Source of the DNA: Actinomycetota bacterium
GTDB lineage: Bacteria > Actinomycetota > Geothermincolia > Geothermincolales > RBG-13-55-18
NCBI GenBank assembly: GCA_014360685.1
Contig: JACIXB010000015.1
Span: 1-64,000, forward strand
DNA length: 64,000 nt
Direction: 5' to 3'
Below the pieces are notes generated by a model. That model saw nothing but the letters and a program-made list of their open reading frames with translations. It had not been told where the DNA came from and did not search any database. The position numbers and the translations under genes are program-made. Positions 53,765-62,273 of this stretch are shown one piece after another. Numbering within the stretch: the first letter of the stretch is position 1; each line of letters starts with the position of its first letter.

Positions 53765-54463
53765 TCACCCCTTCTCCTTGTAGTGTTCGAGGACGGACTT
53801 CCAGATCACCAGGCCGTCCGTGCTCCCCAGTATCTCCTCCGAGGCCCGTTCCGGATGGGGCATGAGCCCGAAAACGTTGAAGCCCTCGTTGCAGATCCCG
53901 GCGATATTGTCCAGGGACCCGTTGGGGTTGGACTCCGGGGTGACCTCCCCGCTTGCGTCGCAGTAGCGCAGTATAACCCTCCTCTCCTCCACCATCCGCC
54001 TGTGGGTTGCGGGATCCACCACGTAATTCCCTTCGTTGTGGGCGATGGGTATGCGCAGCACCTGCCGCGCAGCCGCCTGGTTGGTCCAGGGGGTGGCGTT
54101 GTTCTCCACCCGCAGGTTCACGAAGCGGCAGATGAAATGCAGGCTGGTGTTGCGCAGCATGGCCCCGGGGAGAAGCCCCGCCTCCAGCAGGATCTGGAAC
54201 CCGTTGCAGATGCCGATGACCAGCCCTCCCTCCCTCGCGAAGGCGGTCACCGCCTCCATCACCGGGCTGAAGCGGGCTATGGCCCCGCAGCGCAGGTAGT
54301 CGCCGTAGGAGAAGCCGCCCGGCAAGACCAGGCAGTCGTAGGAGGATACGTCCCTCTCCTTGTGCCACACGTAATCCACGTCCTCCCGGAGCACCTTGTC
54401 GATGACGTAGAAGCAGTCCGCCTCGCAGTTGGAACCGGGAAAGACAACCACACCGAATCTCAT
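53765..54463 (-). CDS. purQ: Phosphoribosylformylglycinamidine synthase subunit PurQ (glutaminase)
   Basis: A 232-residue class I amidotransferase. The oxyanion and entry blocks [12 protein letters not shown] and [16 protein letters not shown], the nucleophile in [10 protein letters not shown], and the His-Glu in [10 protein letters not shown] are present. It hydrolyses glutamine for PurL. Its length fits the stand-alone PurQ family. The gene lies between purL and the purC-purS fusion. Confidence 0.97.
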   Translation of the reverse strand: MRFGVVVFPGSNCEADCFYVIDKVLREDVDYVWHKERDVSSYDCLVLPGGFSYGDYLRCGAIARFSPVMEAVTAFAREGGLVIGICNGFQILLEAGLLPGAMLRNTSLHFICRFVNLRVENNATPWTNQAAARQVLRIPIAHNEGNYVVDPATHRRMVEERRVILRYCDASGEVTPESNPNGSLDNIAGICNEGFNVFGLMPHPERASEEILGSTDGLVIWKSVLEHYKEKG

Positions 54464-54540
54464 GGACTCAACTCCTTCGGCATCCTCGCCCTGGCCAGGG
54501 ATCTCCTCTCAACTCGTCTCCCGCTTCCCGGTCAACCCCA

Positions 54541-55494
54541 TCACTCGATCTCCACCCGGTAGTCCTCGATGATGGGGTTGGCCAGGAGGCGCTCACACAT
54601 CTCCCGGACGCGTTCCTCGGCCTTGTCCGGCTCCACCCCCTCCAGGCGCAGGGTGATGTATTTCCCGATGCGCACCTCCCGCACCTCGTCGTAGCCCAGG
54701 GACTGGAGGGCGCCCAGCGTGGCCTGGCCGGCGGGATCCAGGATGCCTTTCTTGGGGGACACGTAGACCGCCACGGCGACTCCGGCCTTCTCCTCGCTCA
54801 CCCGTCGCAGGACCTCGGCGTAGGTCTCCTCCACCCTACCCAGGTCCCTTCGGAAACGGTCCTTGTCCATGATCTCCCCCGTCTCCGCGTCCCACAGCCG
54901 ACATACGTCGGGGCTGAACTCGTCCCCTAAAAGGAGGCGCCCTTCCCGCAGGCCGAATTCCAGCTTGAAGTCGGCAAGGATCAGGCCGCGCGCCTCGAAG
55001 TAGGGACGCAGTATCTCGTTTACCCGCAGGGCGATGGAGGTCATCTCGTCCAGCTGCTCGTCGCCGGCCAGGCCCAACTCGCGGATGTGCTCGCGGGCCA
55101 GCATGGGGTCGCCAAGCTCGTCATTCTTGTAATAATATTCCACTATGGGGGCCTTCATCTCCGTGCGCTCCGGGTAACCAAGCCGCTTGGCCAGGCTGCC
55201 CGCCGCGTAGTTGCGCACGATTATCTCCACCGGGATCATCTCCAGCCACCAGGTGAGGAGTTCGTTTTCGGAGAGGAGCTTGAGGTGGTGGGTCCGGATG
55301 CCATGTTTTTCCAGATAGCGGAAGATGATGTCCGACATCTTCGCGTTGACCTTCCCCTTCCCGGCGATGACCCCGCGCTTCTTGCCGTCGAAGGCGGTGG
55401 CCTCGTCCTTGAACTCGTGGATGACCTGGCCGGGCTGGTCTGTGGCATAGACCCTCTTGGCCTTGCCCTCGTAGATGAGTTCCCTCTTTTCCAT
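54541..55494 (-). CDS. PurC-PurS fusion: SAICAR synthetase with a C-terminal FGAM synthase PurS domain
   Basis: A 317-residue protein made of two normally separate proteins. Residues 1 to about 235 are PurC: ELIYEGKAKRVYATD, KDEATAFDGKKRG, VRNYAAGSLAKRLGYPE and ILADFKLEFGLREG. From about 238 the chain is PurS: VAVAVYVSPKKGILDPAGQA, then VREVRIGKYITLRLEG, ending in NPIIEDYRVEIE. PurS bridges PurL and PurQ and channels ammonia; PurC makes SAICAR. No stop or start lies between the parts. ATG 55494 follows GAGGTGAGC. Since PurL and PurQ follow in the same operon, the PurS part is probably functional. Confidence 0.93.
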   Translation of the reverse strand: MEKRELIYEGKAKRVYATDQPGQVIHEFKDEATAFDGKKRGVIAGKGKVNAKMSDIIFRYLEKHGIRTHHLKLLSENELLTWWLEMIPVEIIVRNYAAGSLAKRLGYPERTEMKAPIVEYYYKNDELGDPMLAREHIRELGLAGDEQLDEMTSIALRVNEILRPYFEARGLILADFKLEFGLREGRLLLGDEFSPDVCRLWDAETGEIMDKDRFRRDLGRVEETYAEVLRRVSEEKAGVAVAVYVSPKKGILDPAGQATLGALQSLGYDEVREVRIGKYITLRLEGVEPDKAEERVREMCERLLANPIIEDYRVEIE

Positions 55495-55512
55495 GCTCAC
55501 CTCTCCGTTTCC

Positions 55513-56814
55513 TTAAATTACCAACTCCTCCAGGCGCTGGAAGATGCGCCCCAGGTTGCGCAGGTGGGAGGAGAGGTCGAAGCAGGCCTCCAGCTCCTCC
55601 CGGCCGAGATGCCCGGTGACCTCAGGGTCCTCCAGGAGAAGGGACCGGAAGTCCCGACCCGTGGACCAGGATCGCATGGCGTTGCGCTGTACCAGGGCGT
55701 AGGCCTCCTCCCGCGTCAATCCCTTCCCCACCAGGGCCAGGAGCACACTCTCCGAGAAGACCAGGCCGCGGGTGAGCTCCAGGTTCCGGCGCATGTTCTC
55801 GGGATAGAGACTCAGGTCGCGCACCACGCCGTGGAACTTCACCAGCATGTAATGGAGCAGGGTGGTGGAATCGGGGATGATCACCCGCTCCACCGAGGAA
55901 TGGGAGATGTCCCGCTCGTGCCACAGGGCCACGTTTTCCAGGGCCGCGAGGGCGTTGGACCTCAGTATCCGGGCCAGGCCGCAGATGCGCTCGCAGAGGA
56001 TGGGGTTGCGCTTGTGGGGCATGGCGCTGGACCCCTTCTGCCCACGCCGGAAGGGCTCCTCCGCTTCCCGGACCTCGGTGCGCTGCAGGCCCCGTACCTC
56101 CAGGGCGAACTTCTCCAGGCTGGCCCCGGTCACCGCCAGGGCGGCCAGGTACTCCGCGTGGCGGTCCCTCTGCAGCACCTGGGTGGAGACCTCGGCCGGG
56201 CGCAGGCCGAGCTTGGAGCACACGTATTCCTCCACGCCGGGGTCGAGGTGGGCGTAGGTGCCCACGGCGCCGGAGATCTTGCCGCAGCTTATGACTTCCC
56301 GGGCGCGGCGCAGGCGCTCTACGTTCCGCGCCATCTCGAAGGCCCACAGGGCCAGTTTCTGCCCGAAGACCATGGGCTCGGCATGTACCCCGTGGGTACG
56401 CCCCACCATGACCATGTCCCGGCACTCCAGGGCCCGGGCCTTGAGGGTGGAGGTCAGGGCCGCCGCCTCCTTGAGGATGAGATCCATGGCCTCCCGCATC
56501 TGGAGGGCGAGGCCGGTGTCCAGGATGTCGGAGGAGGTCATGCCGTAGTGGATGAAGCGAGAAGCCTGGCCGACGTTCTCGGCCACGTTGGTGAGGAAGG
56601 CGATGACGTCGTGGTGGACGGTTTCCTCGATCTCCTTCACCCGGCGGGGATCGAAGGCCGCCCGGGCCCTGATATCCTCCAGGGCTTCGCGGGGGACCTC
56701 ACCCCGCTGCACCCGCGCTTCCACGGCCAGTATCTCGATCTCCAGCCACTTTCGGAGCTTGTTCTCCTCGCTCCATACGGAGGCCATCTCGGGAAGGGTA
56801 TAACGCTCGATCAT
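55513..56814 (-). CDS. purB: Adenylosuccinate lyase
   Basis: A 433-residue fumarase-superfamily enzyme acting on SAICAR and adenylosuccinate. The signature loop GSSAMPHKRNPILCERI is present, as are YGMTSSDILDTGLALQ and MVMVGRTHGVHAEP with the catalytic His. ATG 56814. It is the first gene of the purB-C/S-Q-L-F-M-N-H run and follows a plausible promoter; purC-purS begins 18 bp after its stop. Confidence 0.97.
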   Translation of the reverse strand: MIERYTLPEMASVWSEENKLRKWLEIEILAVEARVQRGEVPREALEDIRARAAFDPRRVKEIEETVHHDVIAFLTNVAENVGQASRFIHYGMTSSDILDTGLALQMREAMDLILKEAAALTSTLKARALECRDMVMVGRTHGVHAEPMVFGQKLALWAFEMARNVERLRRAREVISCGKISGAVGTYAHLDPGVEEYVCSKLGLRPAEVSTQVLQRDRHAEYLAALAVTGASLEKFALEVRGLQRTEVREAEEPFRRGQKGSSAMPHKRNPILCERICGLARILRSNALAALENVALWHERDISHSSVERVIIPDSTTLLHYMLVKFHGVVRDLSLYPENMRRNLELTRGLVFSESVLLALVGKGLTREEAYALVQRNAMRSWSTGRDFRSLLLEDPEVTGHLGREELEACFDLSSHLRNLGRIFQRLEELVI

Positions 56815-56870
56815 CCCCGACGCCTTTCTCGCTTCCCGTCCTTCTCCTGTCAGCCGGGCTTTCCCCGACT

Positions 56871-56899
56871 ATATTAACCTGCGCGCAGGGGGATTGTAA
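56871..56899 (-). promoter_or_regulatory. Promoter of the main purine operon
   Basis: On the minus strand TTACAA (56894-56899) and TAATAT (56871-56876) are separated by 17 bp, about 57 bp before the purB ATG. No PurR-type operator or purine riboswitch was recognised. Confidence 0.55.
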
Positions 56900-57173
56900 C
56901 CGCCGTCGCGGGCCTTTCTCCCCCTTTCCTATTCACGCCTCCTCCACCGACGACCGGCCTTCCCACCGAGCCTTCCGCCCCCAGGCCCGGAAGCCCGCGG
57001 GGATGGAGCTCGGGGCGATCCCGGGTTTTCCTCACCGACGAATCTTCATCCCACGCCCAAGGCCCTAACCGTCGGCGGCCATGGCGCCCCGGTTTTATCC
57101 CTACCGACGAGTCTTCCGCCTTTAGGGCCCAGGGCTCAAGGTTCAAAGGATCAGCGGGAAGAGCCCGGGGGCC
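56900..57173. repeat. Diverged tandem repeat between purE and purB
   Basis: Two to three ~75-bp units share a GACTCGTCGGT/GATTCGTCGGT core followed by GG.AAAACC on the minus strand (cores near 57105 and 57040, with a weaker one near 56955). The open frame across them reads as repeated peptide but has no start signal, so no gene is called. Confidence 0.4.
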
Positions 57174-57632
57174 CTATCCCCCGGAAAGGCTCTCGCGGTA
57201 CGCCCTCCAGGCTTGGGCCACCTCCGCGTACTTCAGGGCCAGGATGGAACAGGCCAGGAGGGCGGCGTTCACCGCGTTGTCCACCGCCACCGCGGCCACC
57301 GGCACCCCCCGGGGCATCTGCACCACGGAGAGCAGGGCGTCCAGCCCACCCAGGCCCCCCGAGGAGAGGGGCAGGCCGATTACCGGCAGGTTGGTGAGGG
57401 AGGCCACCACGCCGGGAAGATGTGCGGCCATCCCCGCCGCGGCGATGAAGGCCTCCACTCCCCTGGCAGGCGCTTCCTCCCGCACGAAATCCCGCAGCCG
57501 ATCCGGCTGGCGGTGGGCGGAGATGACCTCCCAGATCACCTCCACGCCCATCTTCTCCAGGGTCTCCGCGGCGGGCCGCACCCGCTCGCGGTCCGATTCC
57601 GAGCCCATGAGCAGAGCCACCGTCGGTGCCAT
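57174..57632 (-). CDS. purE: 5-(carboxyamino)imidazole ribonucleotide mutase/AIR carboxylase
   Basis: A 152-residue PurE. It has VALLMGSESDRERV, the active-site ISAHRQPDRL and AAAGMAAHLPGVVASLT segments and GGLDALLSVVQMPRGVPVA. PurE forms CAIR. In the classical route it works after PurK, yet no purK occurs in this otherwise near-complete cluster, so the enzyme may use CO2 directly, or purK lies elsewhere. Residues in the active-site loop (SSGGLGGL in place of the usual QSKALSGL) differ from the E. coli type. ATG 57632 is 8 bp after the purD stop. Confidence 0.93.
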   Translation of the reverse strand: MAPTVALLMGSESDRERVRPAAETLEKMGVEVIWEVISAHRQPDRLRDFVREEAPARGVEAFIAAAGMAAHLPGVVASLTNLPVIGLPLSSGGLGGLDALLSVVQMPRGVPVAAVAVDNAVNAALLACSILALKYAEVAQAWRAYRESLSGG

Positions 57633-57640
57633 CTCAGGTC

Positions 57641-58930
57641 TTACCTCCCGCTTTCCCAAGCCTCCACCGCCCGCAGGGCGATGTCCTTCCGGTAATAGAT
57701 GTCCGTGAAGTTTATCTTCTCCACCGCCCGGTAGGCCCTCTCCCTGGCCTCCTGGAAATCGCTTCCAAGAGCGCTGACGTTGAGCACCCGGCCTCCGGCG
57801 GTGAGCACCTCGCCGCCCTCCCCCAGCCGGGTCCCGGCGTGGAAGACCACCACCCCCTCCACCGAGCCGGCCTCCTCCAGGCCGGAGATAGCGTATCCCG
57901 TGCGGTATTCTCCAGGGTACCCTCCCGAGGCCGCCACCACTGTAACGCAGGCCTCTTCCTTCCACTTCAATTCCACCTCCGGGAGGCGCCCCTCGAGGAC
58001 GGCCAGCATGGCGGGGACCAGATCGCTCTCCAGCCGGGGCAGGACCGCCTGGGTCTCCGGGTCCCCGAAGCGCACGTTGAATTCCAACACCTTGGGACCC
58101 TCCCGGGTGAGGATGAGGCCGGCGTAGAGGATGCCCCGGTAATGGATACCCTTCCCAGCCAGGGCTTTCGCCGTGGGGCGCAGTATCTCCTCCACCACGC
58201 GGCGGTAATCCTCGGGGGACATCACCGGGACCGGGGAATAGGAGCCCATGCCCCCGGTGTTGGGGCCCGTGTCCCCGTCCCCTACCCGCTTGTAGTCCTG
58301 GGCGGGAGCCAGGGGGAGGATGTCCTCCCCGTCCACCAGGGTTAGCACCGACACCTCCTGGCCCTCCAGGAACTCCTCTATGAGCACTTTCTTCCCCGCC
58401 TCCCCGAAGCGCCCCTCCACGAAACAGGCCCGGAGGGCCTCGTAGGCCGCCCGTTCGTCCCGGGCGATGACCACCCCCTTGCCCGCCGCCAGCCCGTCCG
58501 CCTTGACCACGTAGGGGGGGCTCCCCCGGCGCACGCAGTCCACCGCCGCGTCGAACTCGGTGAACACCTCGGCGGAACCGGTGGGCACCCCGGCCTCCTG
58601 CATGATGCTCTTGGCGAAGTGCTTGCTCCCCTCCATCCGGGCCGCCTGGCGCGTGGGCCCGAACACGGAAAGGCCCCGTTCCTGGAAGACGTCGGCGATG
58701 CCCGCTACCAGGGGGGCCTCCGGGCCCACCACGGTGAGGTCCACCTTCTCGCGCTCCGCGAAAGCGGCCAGGGCCTCGATATCCTCCGCCTTGATGTCCA
58801 CGCAGGTGCCCAGCCGGGCCATGCCCGCGTTTCCGGGAGCGCAGAACAGCTCGTCCACCAGGGGGGATTGAGAGATCTTCCAGGCCAGGGAATGTTCCCT
58901 TCCACCGCCTCCCACCACCAGGACCTTCAT
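57641..58930 (-). CDS. purD: Phosphoribosylamine-glycine ligase
   Basis: A 429-residue ATP-grasp enzyme joining phosphoribosylamine and glycine. It has MKVLVVGGGGREHSLAWKI, the GPEAPLVAGIAD block, YVVKADGLAAGKGVVIA and the metal-binding VLEFNVRFGDPETQ. ATG 58930 follows GGAGGGAGGTGG. It is cotranscribed with purE. A 26-bp tandem repeat array lies between it and the upstream Rnk-like gene. Confidence 0.97.
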   Translation of the reverse strand: MKVLVVGGGGREHSLAWKISQSPLVDELFCAPGNAGMARLGTCVDIKAEDIEALAAFAEREKVDLTVVGPEAPLVAGIADVFQERGLSVFGPTRQAARMEGSKHFAKSIMQEAGVPTGSAEVFTEFDAAVDCVRRGSPPYVVKADGLAAGKGVVIARDERAAYEALRACFVEGRFGEAGKKVLIEEFLEGQEVSVLTLVDGEDILPLAPAQDYKRVGDGDTGPNTGGMGSYSPVPVMSPEDYRRVVEEILRPTAKALAGKGIHYRGILYAGLILTREGPKVLEFNVRFGDPETQAVLPRLESDLVPAMLAVLEGRLPEVELKWKEEACVTVVAASGGYPGEYRTGYAISGLEEAGSVEGVVVFHAGTRLGEGGEVLTAGGRVLNVSALGSDFQEARERAYRAVEKINFTDIYYRKDIALRAVEAWESGR

Positions 58931-58971
58931 GGCCACCTCCCTCCAGTCGCCCTGTTACTACCCAATATTTT

Positions 58972-59098
58972 ATGGAGGGGAATGACAATCCTTCGTTATG
59001 GAGGGGGATGACAACCCTTCGTTATGGAGGGGGATGACAATCCCTCGTTATGGAGGGGGATGACAATCCCTCGTTATGGAGGGGGATGACAACCCTCG
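58972..59098. repeat. 26-bp tandem repeat array, about five copies
   Basis: Units start at 58972, 58998, 59024, 59050 and 59076 with exact 26-bp spacing; the last is cut at 23 bp. The unit begins ATGGAGGGGGATGACAA and the copies differ at two or three positions only. On the minus strand each unit carries TTGTCATCCCCC. It lies in the leader region of purD, 42 bp upstream of its ATG. Confidence 0.93.
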
Positions 59099-59117
59099 CC
59101 GCCCGGAGACCCTGCGT

Positions 59118-59543
59118 CTAAAGATCATATCTTCCCGCCGCTTCGGGCTGGAAGATGACTTCTAGTATCTGCAGCCTTCTCAACCCCGCGGGGACCTCCC
59201 ATTCCAGGACGTCGCCCACCCGGTACCCGAGCATCCCCGTCCCCACCGGTGCGAGCACCGATATCTTGCCCTGGTCTATGTCTGCATCGCCGGGGAAGAC
59301 CAAGGTGAGGGTCATCTCCTCCCCGGTGTCCAGATCCCTGAGGCGTACCCTGGAGTTCATGGTTATCACGTCAGGTGGTATCTCCCTGGAATCGACAACC
59401 GACGCCCGTTCCAGTTCCTTCTCCAGCTCGTCCAGGTTGGCGACGTCCTTGCCGGCCGCCTTGCCATCGGCGATGAGGGTCTTCAGACGCTCGAGATCGT
59501 AGGCGGTTATGTATATATCCCTATCCATCTTATCCTTATCCAT
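59118..59543 (-). CDS. Rnk/GreA-C-terminal-domain protein (nucleoside diphosphate kinase regulator family)
   Basis: A 141-residue protein of the Rnk type. A short N-terminal coiled coil (about 10-50) leads to a GreA/GreB-like FKBP-fold domain with EEIPPDVITM-type sequence (SREIPPDVITMNSRVRLRDL), TLVFPGDADI and SVLAPVGTGMLGYRVGD. It lacks the long GreA coiled coil, so transcript cleavage is unlikely; such proteins bind RNA polymerase. ATG 59543 follows AGGAGGTGG. It sits between purA and purD and probably shares the purA transcript. Confidence 0.85.
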   Translation of the reverse strand: MDKDKMDRDIYITAYDLERLKTLIADGKAAGKDVANLDELEKELERASVVDSREIPPDVITMNSRVRLRDLDTGEEMTLTLVFPGDADIDQGKISVLAPVGTGMLGYRVGDVLEWEVPAGLRRLQILEVIFQPEAAGRYDL

Positions 59544-59659
59544 CACGCCACCTCCTGCATTACGTCGGCCATTCGCCATCCCGCCTGGTCCGGTGTCTGG
59601 AAAACTTAACAGCCACTAGTGTATTTGTACTACATGACGACCGGCGACTTCGCTCCCGG

Positions 59660-60991
59660 TCAGAGCGGCAGGTCGTCGTAGAACAGGAATCTCCCCTGGC
59701 GCAGTGGCTCCCCTCCTCCCTCGAGGAAGATGGACTGCTGGCGCTCCGGGCCCACGGAAACCAGCTTGATGGGGATGCCCGACCTCTCCCGGATGAACTG
59801 GATGTAATCGCGCGCCTCCACCGGGAGTTCCTCGAGTCGGGTGGCGCCGGAGATGTCCGTCCCCCATCCCGGTAGTTCCTCGTAGACCGGCTCGCAGTCG
59901 GAAAAGACCTCGTAGAGGGGCGGGAAATCCCGGATGAGCTCCCCTCCCCGGCGGTAAGCCACGCAGACCTTGAGGGTGTCGAACCGAGAGAGGACGTCCA
60001 GCTTGGTGAGGACCAGGCTGGTCAGGGTGTTGAGGCGCACCGCGTAGCGCAGGATGACCAGGTCGAACCAGCCGCAGCGACGCTTCCTCCCCGTGGTGGT
60101 CCCGAATTCCCGGCCCGCCTCCTGCATGGCCTCGCCGATCTCGTTGTCCTGCTCGGTGGGGAAGGGCCCGGATCCCACCCGGGTGACGTAGGCCTTGGTC
60201 ACCCCGATGATCTCGTCTATGTCGCGGGGCCCGATTCCCGCCCCGGCGCACACCGCCCCGGCCACGGTGTTGGAGGAGGTGACGTAAGGGTAGGTGCCGT
60301 GGTCCAGGTCCAGCATGAGGCCCTGCGCCCCCTCGAAGAGGACGTTCTTCCCCTCCCGGAGGGCCTCCTTGACCAGGAGCGAGGTGTTCGCCAGGAGGGG
60401 GCGCAGGCGTGAGGCGTAGCCGGCGTAGCGTTCGGCGATATCCTCGGCGTCCAGGGGTTCCGCCCCGTAGAGCAGGGTCAGGAGGCGGTTCCGCTCCGTC
60501 ACTGCCCGGCGCACTTTTTCCCCGAAGGCGGCGGGGTCGAGCATGTCCTGCATGCGCAACCCCACCCTGGCCGCCTTGTCCGCGTAGGTGGGGCCGATGC
60601 CCCGCCGCGTGGTGCCCAGGCTGGCGGAGCCTCGGCTCTCTTCGAGGAGCCCGTCCAGCGCCTCGTGGTAAGGGAGGATGACGTGGGCGTTGTAGGAGAT
60701 GCGCAGGCGCCCCGTGTCCACGCCCATCTTGGTAAGATTATCCATCTCGTCCAGGAGCACGGCCGGGTTGACTATGACCCCGTTGCCGATCACGGGGACG
60801 ATGTGCGGGTAAAGGATGCCCGAGGGGACGAGGTGGAGCTTCAGGGTCTCCCCGTCGTAGACGATGGTGTGCCCCGCGTTGTTGCCCCCGTGAAAGCGCA
60901 CCACCATGTGCATGTCGTCGGAGAGGAGGTCGATGACCTTCCCCTTCCCCTCGTCCCCCCACTGGGTTCCCACCACCACTATCCCGGGCAT
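59660..60991 (-). CDS. purA: Adenylosuccinate synthetase
   Basis: A 443-residue GTP-dependent enzyme that commits IMP to AMP. It has VVVGTQWGDEGKGKVIDLL with the GTP and IMP-binding Asp, FHGGNNAGHTIV with the catalytic His, and the RRGIGPTYADKAAR block. Slightly longer than the usual ~430. ATG 60991; an extended -10 promoter is about 64 bp upstream. Confidence 0.97.
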   Translation of the reverse strand: MPGIVVVGTQWGDEGKGKVIDLLSDDMHMVVRFHGGNNAGHTIVYDGETLKLHLVPSGILYPHIVPVIGNGVIVNPAVLLDEMDNLTKMGVDTGRLRISYNAHVILPYHEALDGLLEESRGSASLGTTRRGIGPTYADKAARVGLRMQDMLDPAAFGEKVRRAVTERNRLLTLLYGAEPLDAEDIAERYAGYASRLRPLLANTSLLVKEALREGKNVLFEGAQGLMLDLDHGTYPYVTSSNTVAGAVCAGAGIGPRDIDEIIGVTKAYVTRVGSGPFPTEQDNEIGEAMQEAGREFGTTTGRKRRCGWFDLVILRYAVRLNTLTSLVLTKLDVLSRFDTLKVCVAYRRGGELIRDFPPLYEVFSDCEPVYEELPGWGTDISGATRLEELPVEARDYIQFIRERSGIPIKLVSVGPERQQSIFLEGGGEPLRQGRFLFYDDLPL

Positions 60992-61054
60992 GTCGTACGT
61001 CTCCCTGGCTTTCCGCTTTTACGGCACGGGACTTCCTGCGCCGCACGGAGAAAC

Positions 61055-61063
61055 ATTATAACA
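61055..61063 (-). promoter_or_regulatory. Extended -10 promoter of purA
   Basis: The minus strand reads TGTTATAAT, a perfect -10 (61055-61060) with a TGn extension. The -35 region is poor. The predicted start near 61048 gives a leader of about 57 nt. Confidence 0.7.
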
Positions 61064-61244
61064 CCCCAAAGAAACGGTATCTAATCGCTGGAGCCCCGTC
61101 GGGAACGGACATGGCATGCGGGGAAGTAGGGAAAGCGCCTTCCCAAAGCGGCACCACGTCCGGAGGCTACCCGCCACGGGGTTCGCGCACGGGTCACTTC
61201 TCCGCCAAGCCATCAGGCCGGGATGCCGCCGGGCGGGAACGCTA

Positions 61245-62273
61245 TCAACCCTTGATCAAACCGCTCAGCTCGGCGAGGATCTCCTCGAGAGGTGGCGCTC
61301 CGAAGAAACGCTTTCCGGTTATGCCGTCGCAACAACTCTTGTACAGCAGGGAGAGCAGCTCCTTCATCCTCGCAGGAAGGGGAGGCGGTTCCTGCTGCAC
61401 CAGGCCCTTCCATCCCAGCCGGTCGATCTTCTTGGCCTCCTCGACCTCCCGGGCCCACTCCGTGTTCCGGTAGAAGATACGGGCCACCTCCTTGCTCACG
61501 GGCATGCCCCGGTACTCGAAACGGCACTCATCCGGCGTGCCCAGGACGTCCACCAGCATGAGCCTGCGCTCCTCGTCGAAGGCGAACTCCACCTTGCCGT
61601 CCTGGTTCTCTAGCCCCAGGGGCTCCACGGTCCGCGTGATGAGCTCGTTGATCCGCAGGGTGGCCTCCTTCAGCTCCCGGAGCTCCTCGGGCGAAAGGCC
61701 GGAGATCTCCCCCGCCTCCTCCCATCCCAGGTACCTGTCCGTCGCCTCCAGCTTGGTGGATACGTCCAAGATGGGCCGATCCAGCCGCTCCCCTGGAACG
61801 GGGGGCGATTCCAGGCCCAGGTCCTCTATCCTCAGGCTCCCCTCCTTGAGGCGCTTGAACACGCTGGACCCCTCGGGCAGGGAATTGCGGTAGATAACCT
61901 CCAGGGGTATGAGGAAGTTACCCCTTTCACCCCGATACGCCGAGTAATCGTAGGCGTCCCCGACCGTGCCGGGCTCGATCACCCGTACCAGCTTCACCTC
62001 CATTGTGTCCGCCGGCCTGTCCAGGTCCTCCAGGCGTCTCGCCACGCCGTCTTCACCCACCACGCCGAGGTAGTGGGTGGCCATCCCCATGGCCTCGAGT
62101 TTTTCGAAAAAGTAAGCTCCCATGAGGCAGAGTGCCGCGCCTTTCCCTTCGATATGGTCGGGCATCTCGCCCCAGTCGAAGACCGAGTAGCGGTCAGAGA
62201 AATGGAACCGCCCCCTGCCCGGCCTGTCGCCGGAGGGAGTTTCCAAAACCTCCAGGTCCTTCACGCTTCCCAT
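61245..62273 (-). CDS. Divergent SAICAR-synthetase (PurC) homologue
   Basis: A 342-residue protein of the SAICAR synthetase fold, clearly different from the PurC in the fusion gene. The N-terminus has GRGRFHFSDRYSVFDWGEM and GKGAALCLMGAYFFEKLEAM, the LVRVIEPG segment replaces RNYAAGS, and IPLEVIYRNSLPEGSSVFKR and VEFAFDEERRLMLVDVLG with the metal-binding acidic pair follow. Versions like this occur in archaea and various anaerobes, annotated as PurC. It may be an alternative SAICAR synthetase or act on another carboxylate plus amine. ATG 62273 follows AAGGAGG. It is 253 bp upstream of purA, with a purA promoter in between. Confidence 0.82.
   Translation of the reverse strand: MGSVKDLEVLETPSGDRPGRGRFHFSDRYSVFDWGEMPDHIEGKGAALCLMGAYFFEKLEAMGMATHYLGVVGEDGVARRLEDLDRPADTMEVKLVRVIEPGTVGDAYDYSAYRGERGNFLIPLEVIYRNSLPEGSSVFKRLKEGSLRIEDLGLESPPVPGERLDRPILDVSTKLEATDRYLGWEEAGEISGLSPEELRELKEATLRINELITRTVEPLGLENQDGKVEFAFDEERRLMLVDVLGTPDECRFEYRGMPVSKEVARIFYRNTEWAREVEEAKKIDRLGWKGLVQQEPPPLPARMKELLSLLYKSCCDGITGKRFFGAPPLEEILAELSGLIKG

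Noticed and set aside
55087-56877. Long plus-strand open frame opposite purC-purS and purB
   Set aside because: Antisense shadow spanning two real genes; no motif support.
56874-57146. Small protein gene upstream of purB
   Set aside because: The frame covers a diverged DNA repeat, has no ribosome binding site and has no recognisable fold.
58972-59098. CRISPR array
   Set aside because: The 26-bp units are contiguous with no spacers, and no cas genes are near.
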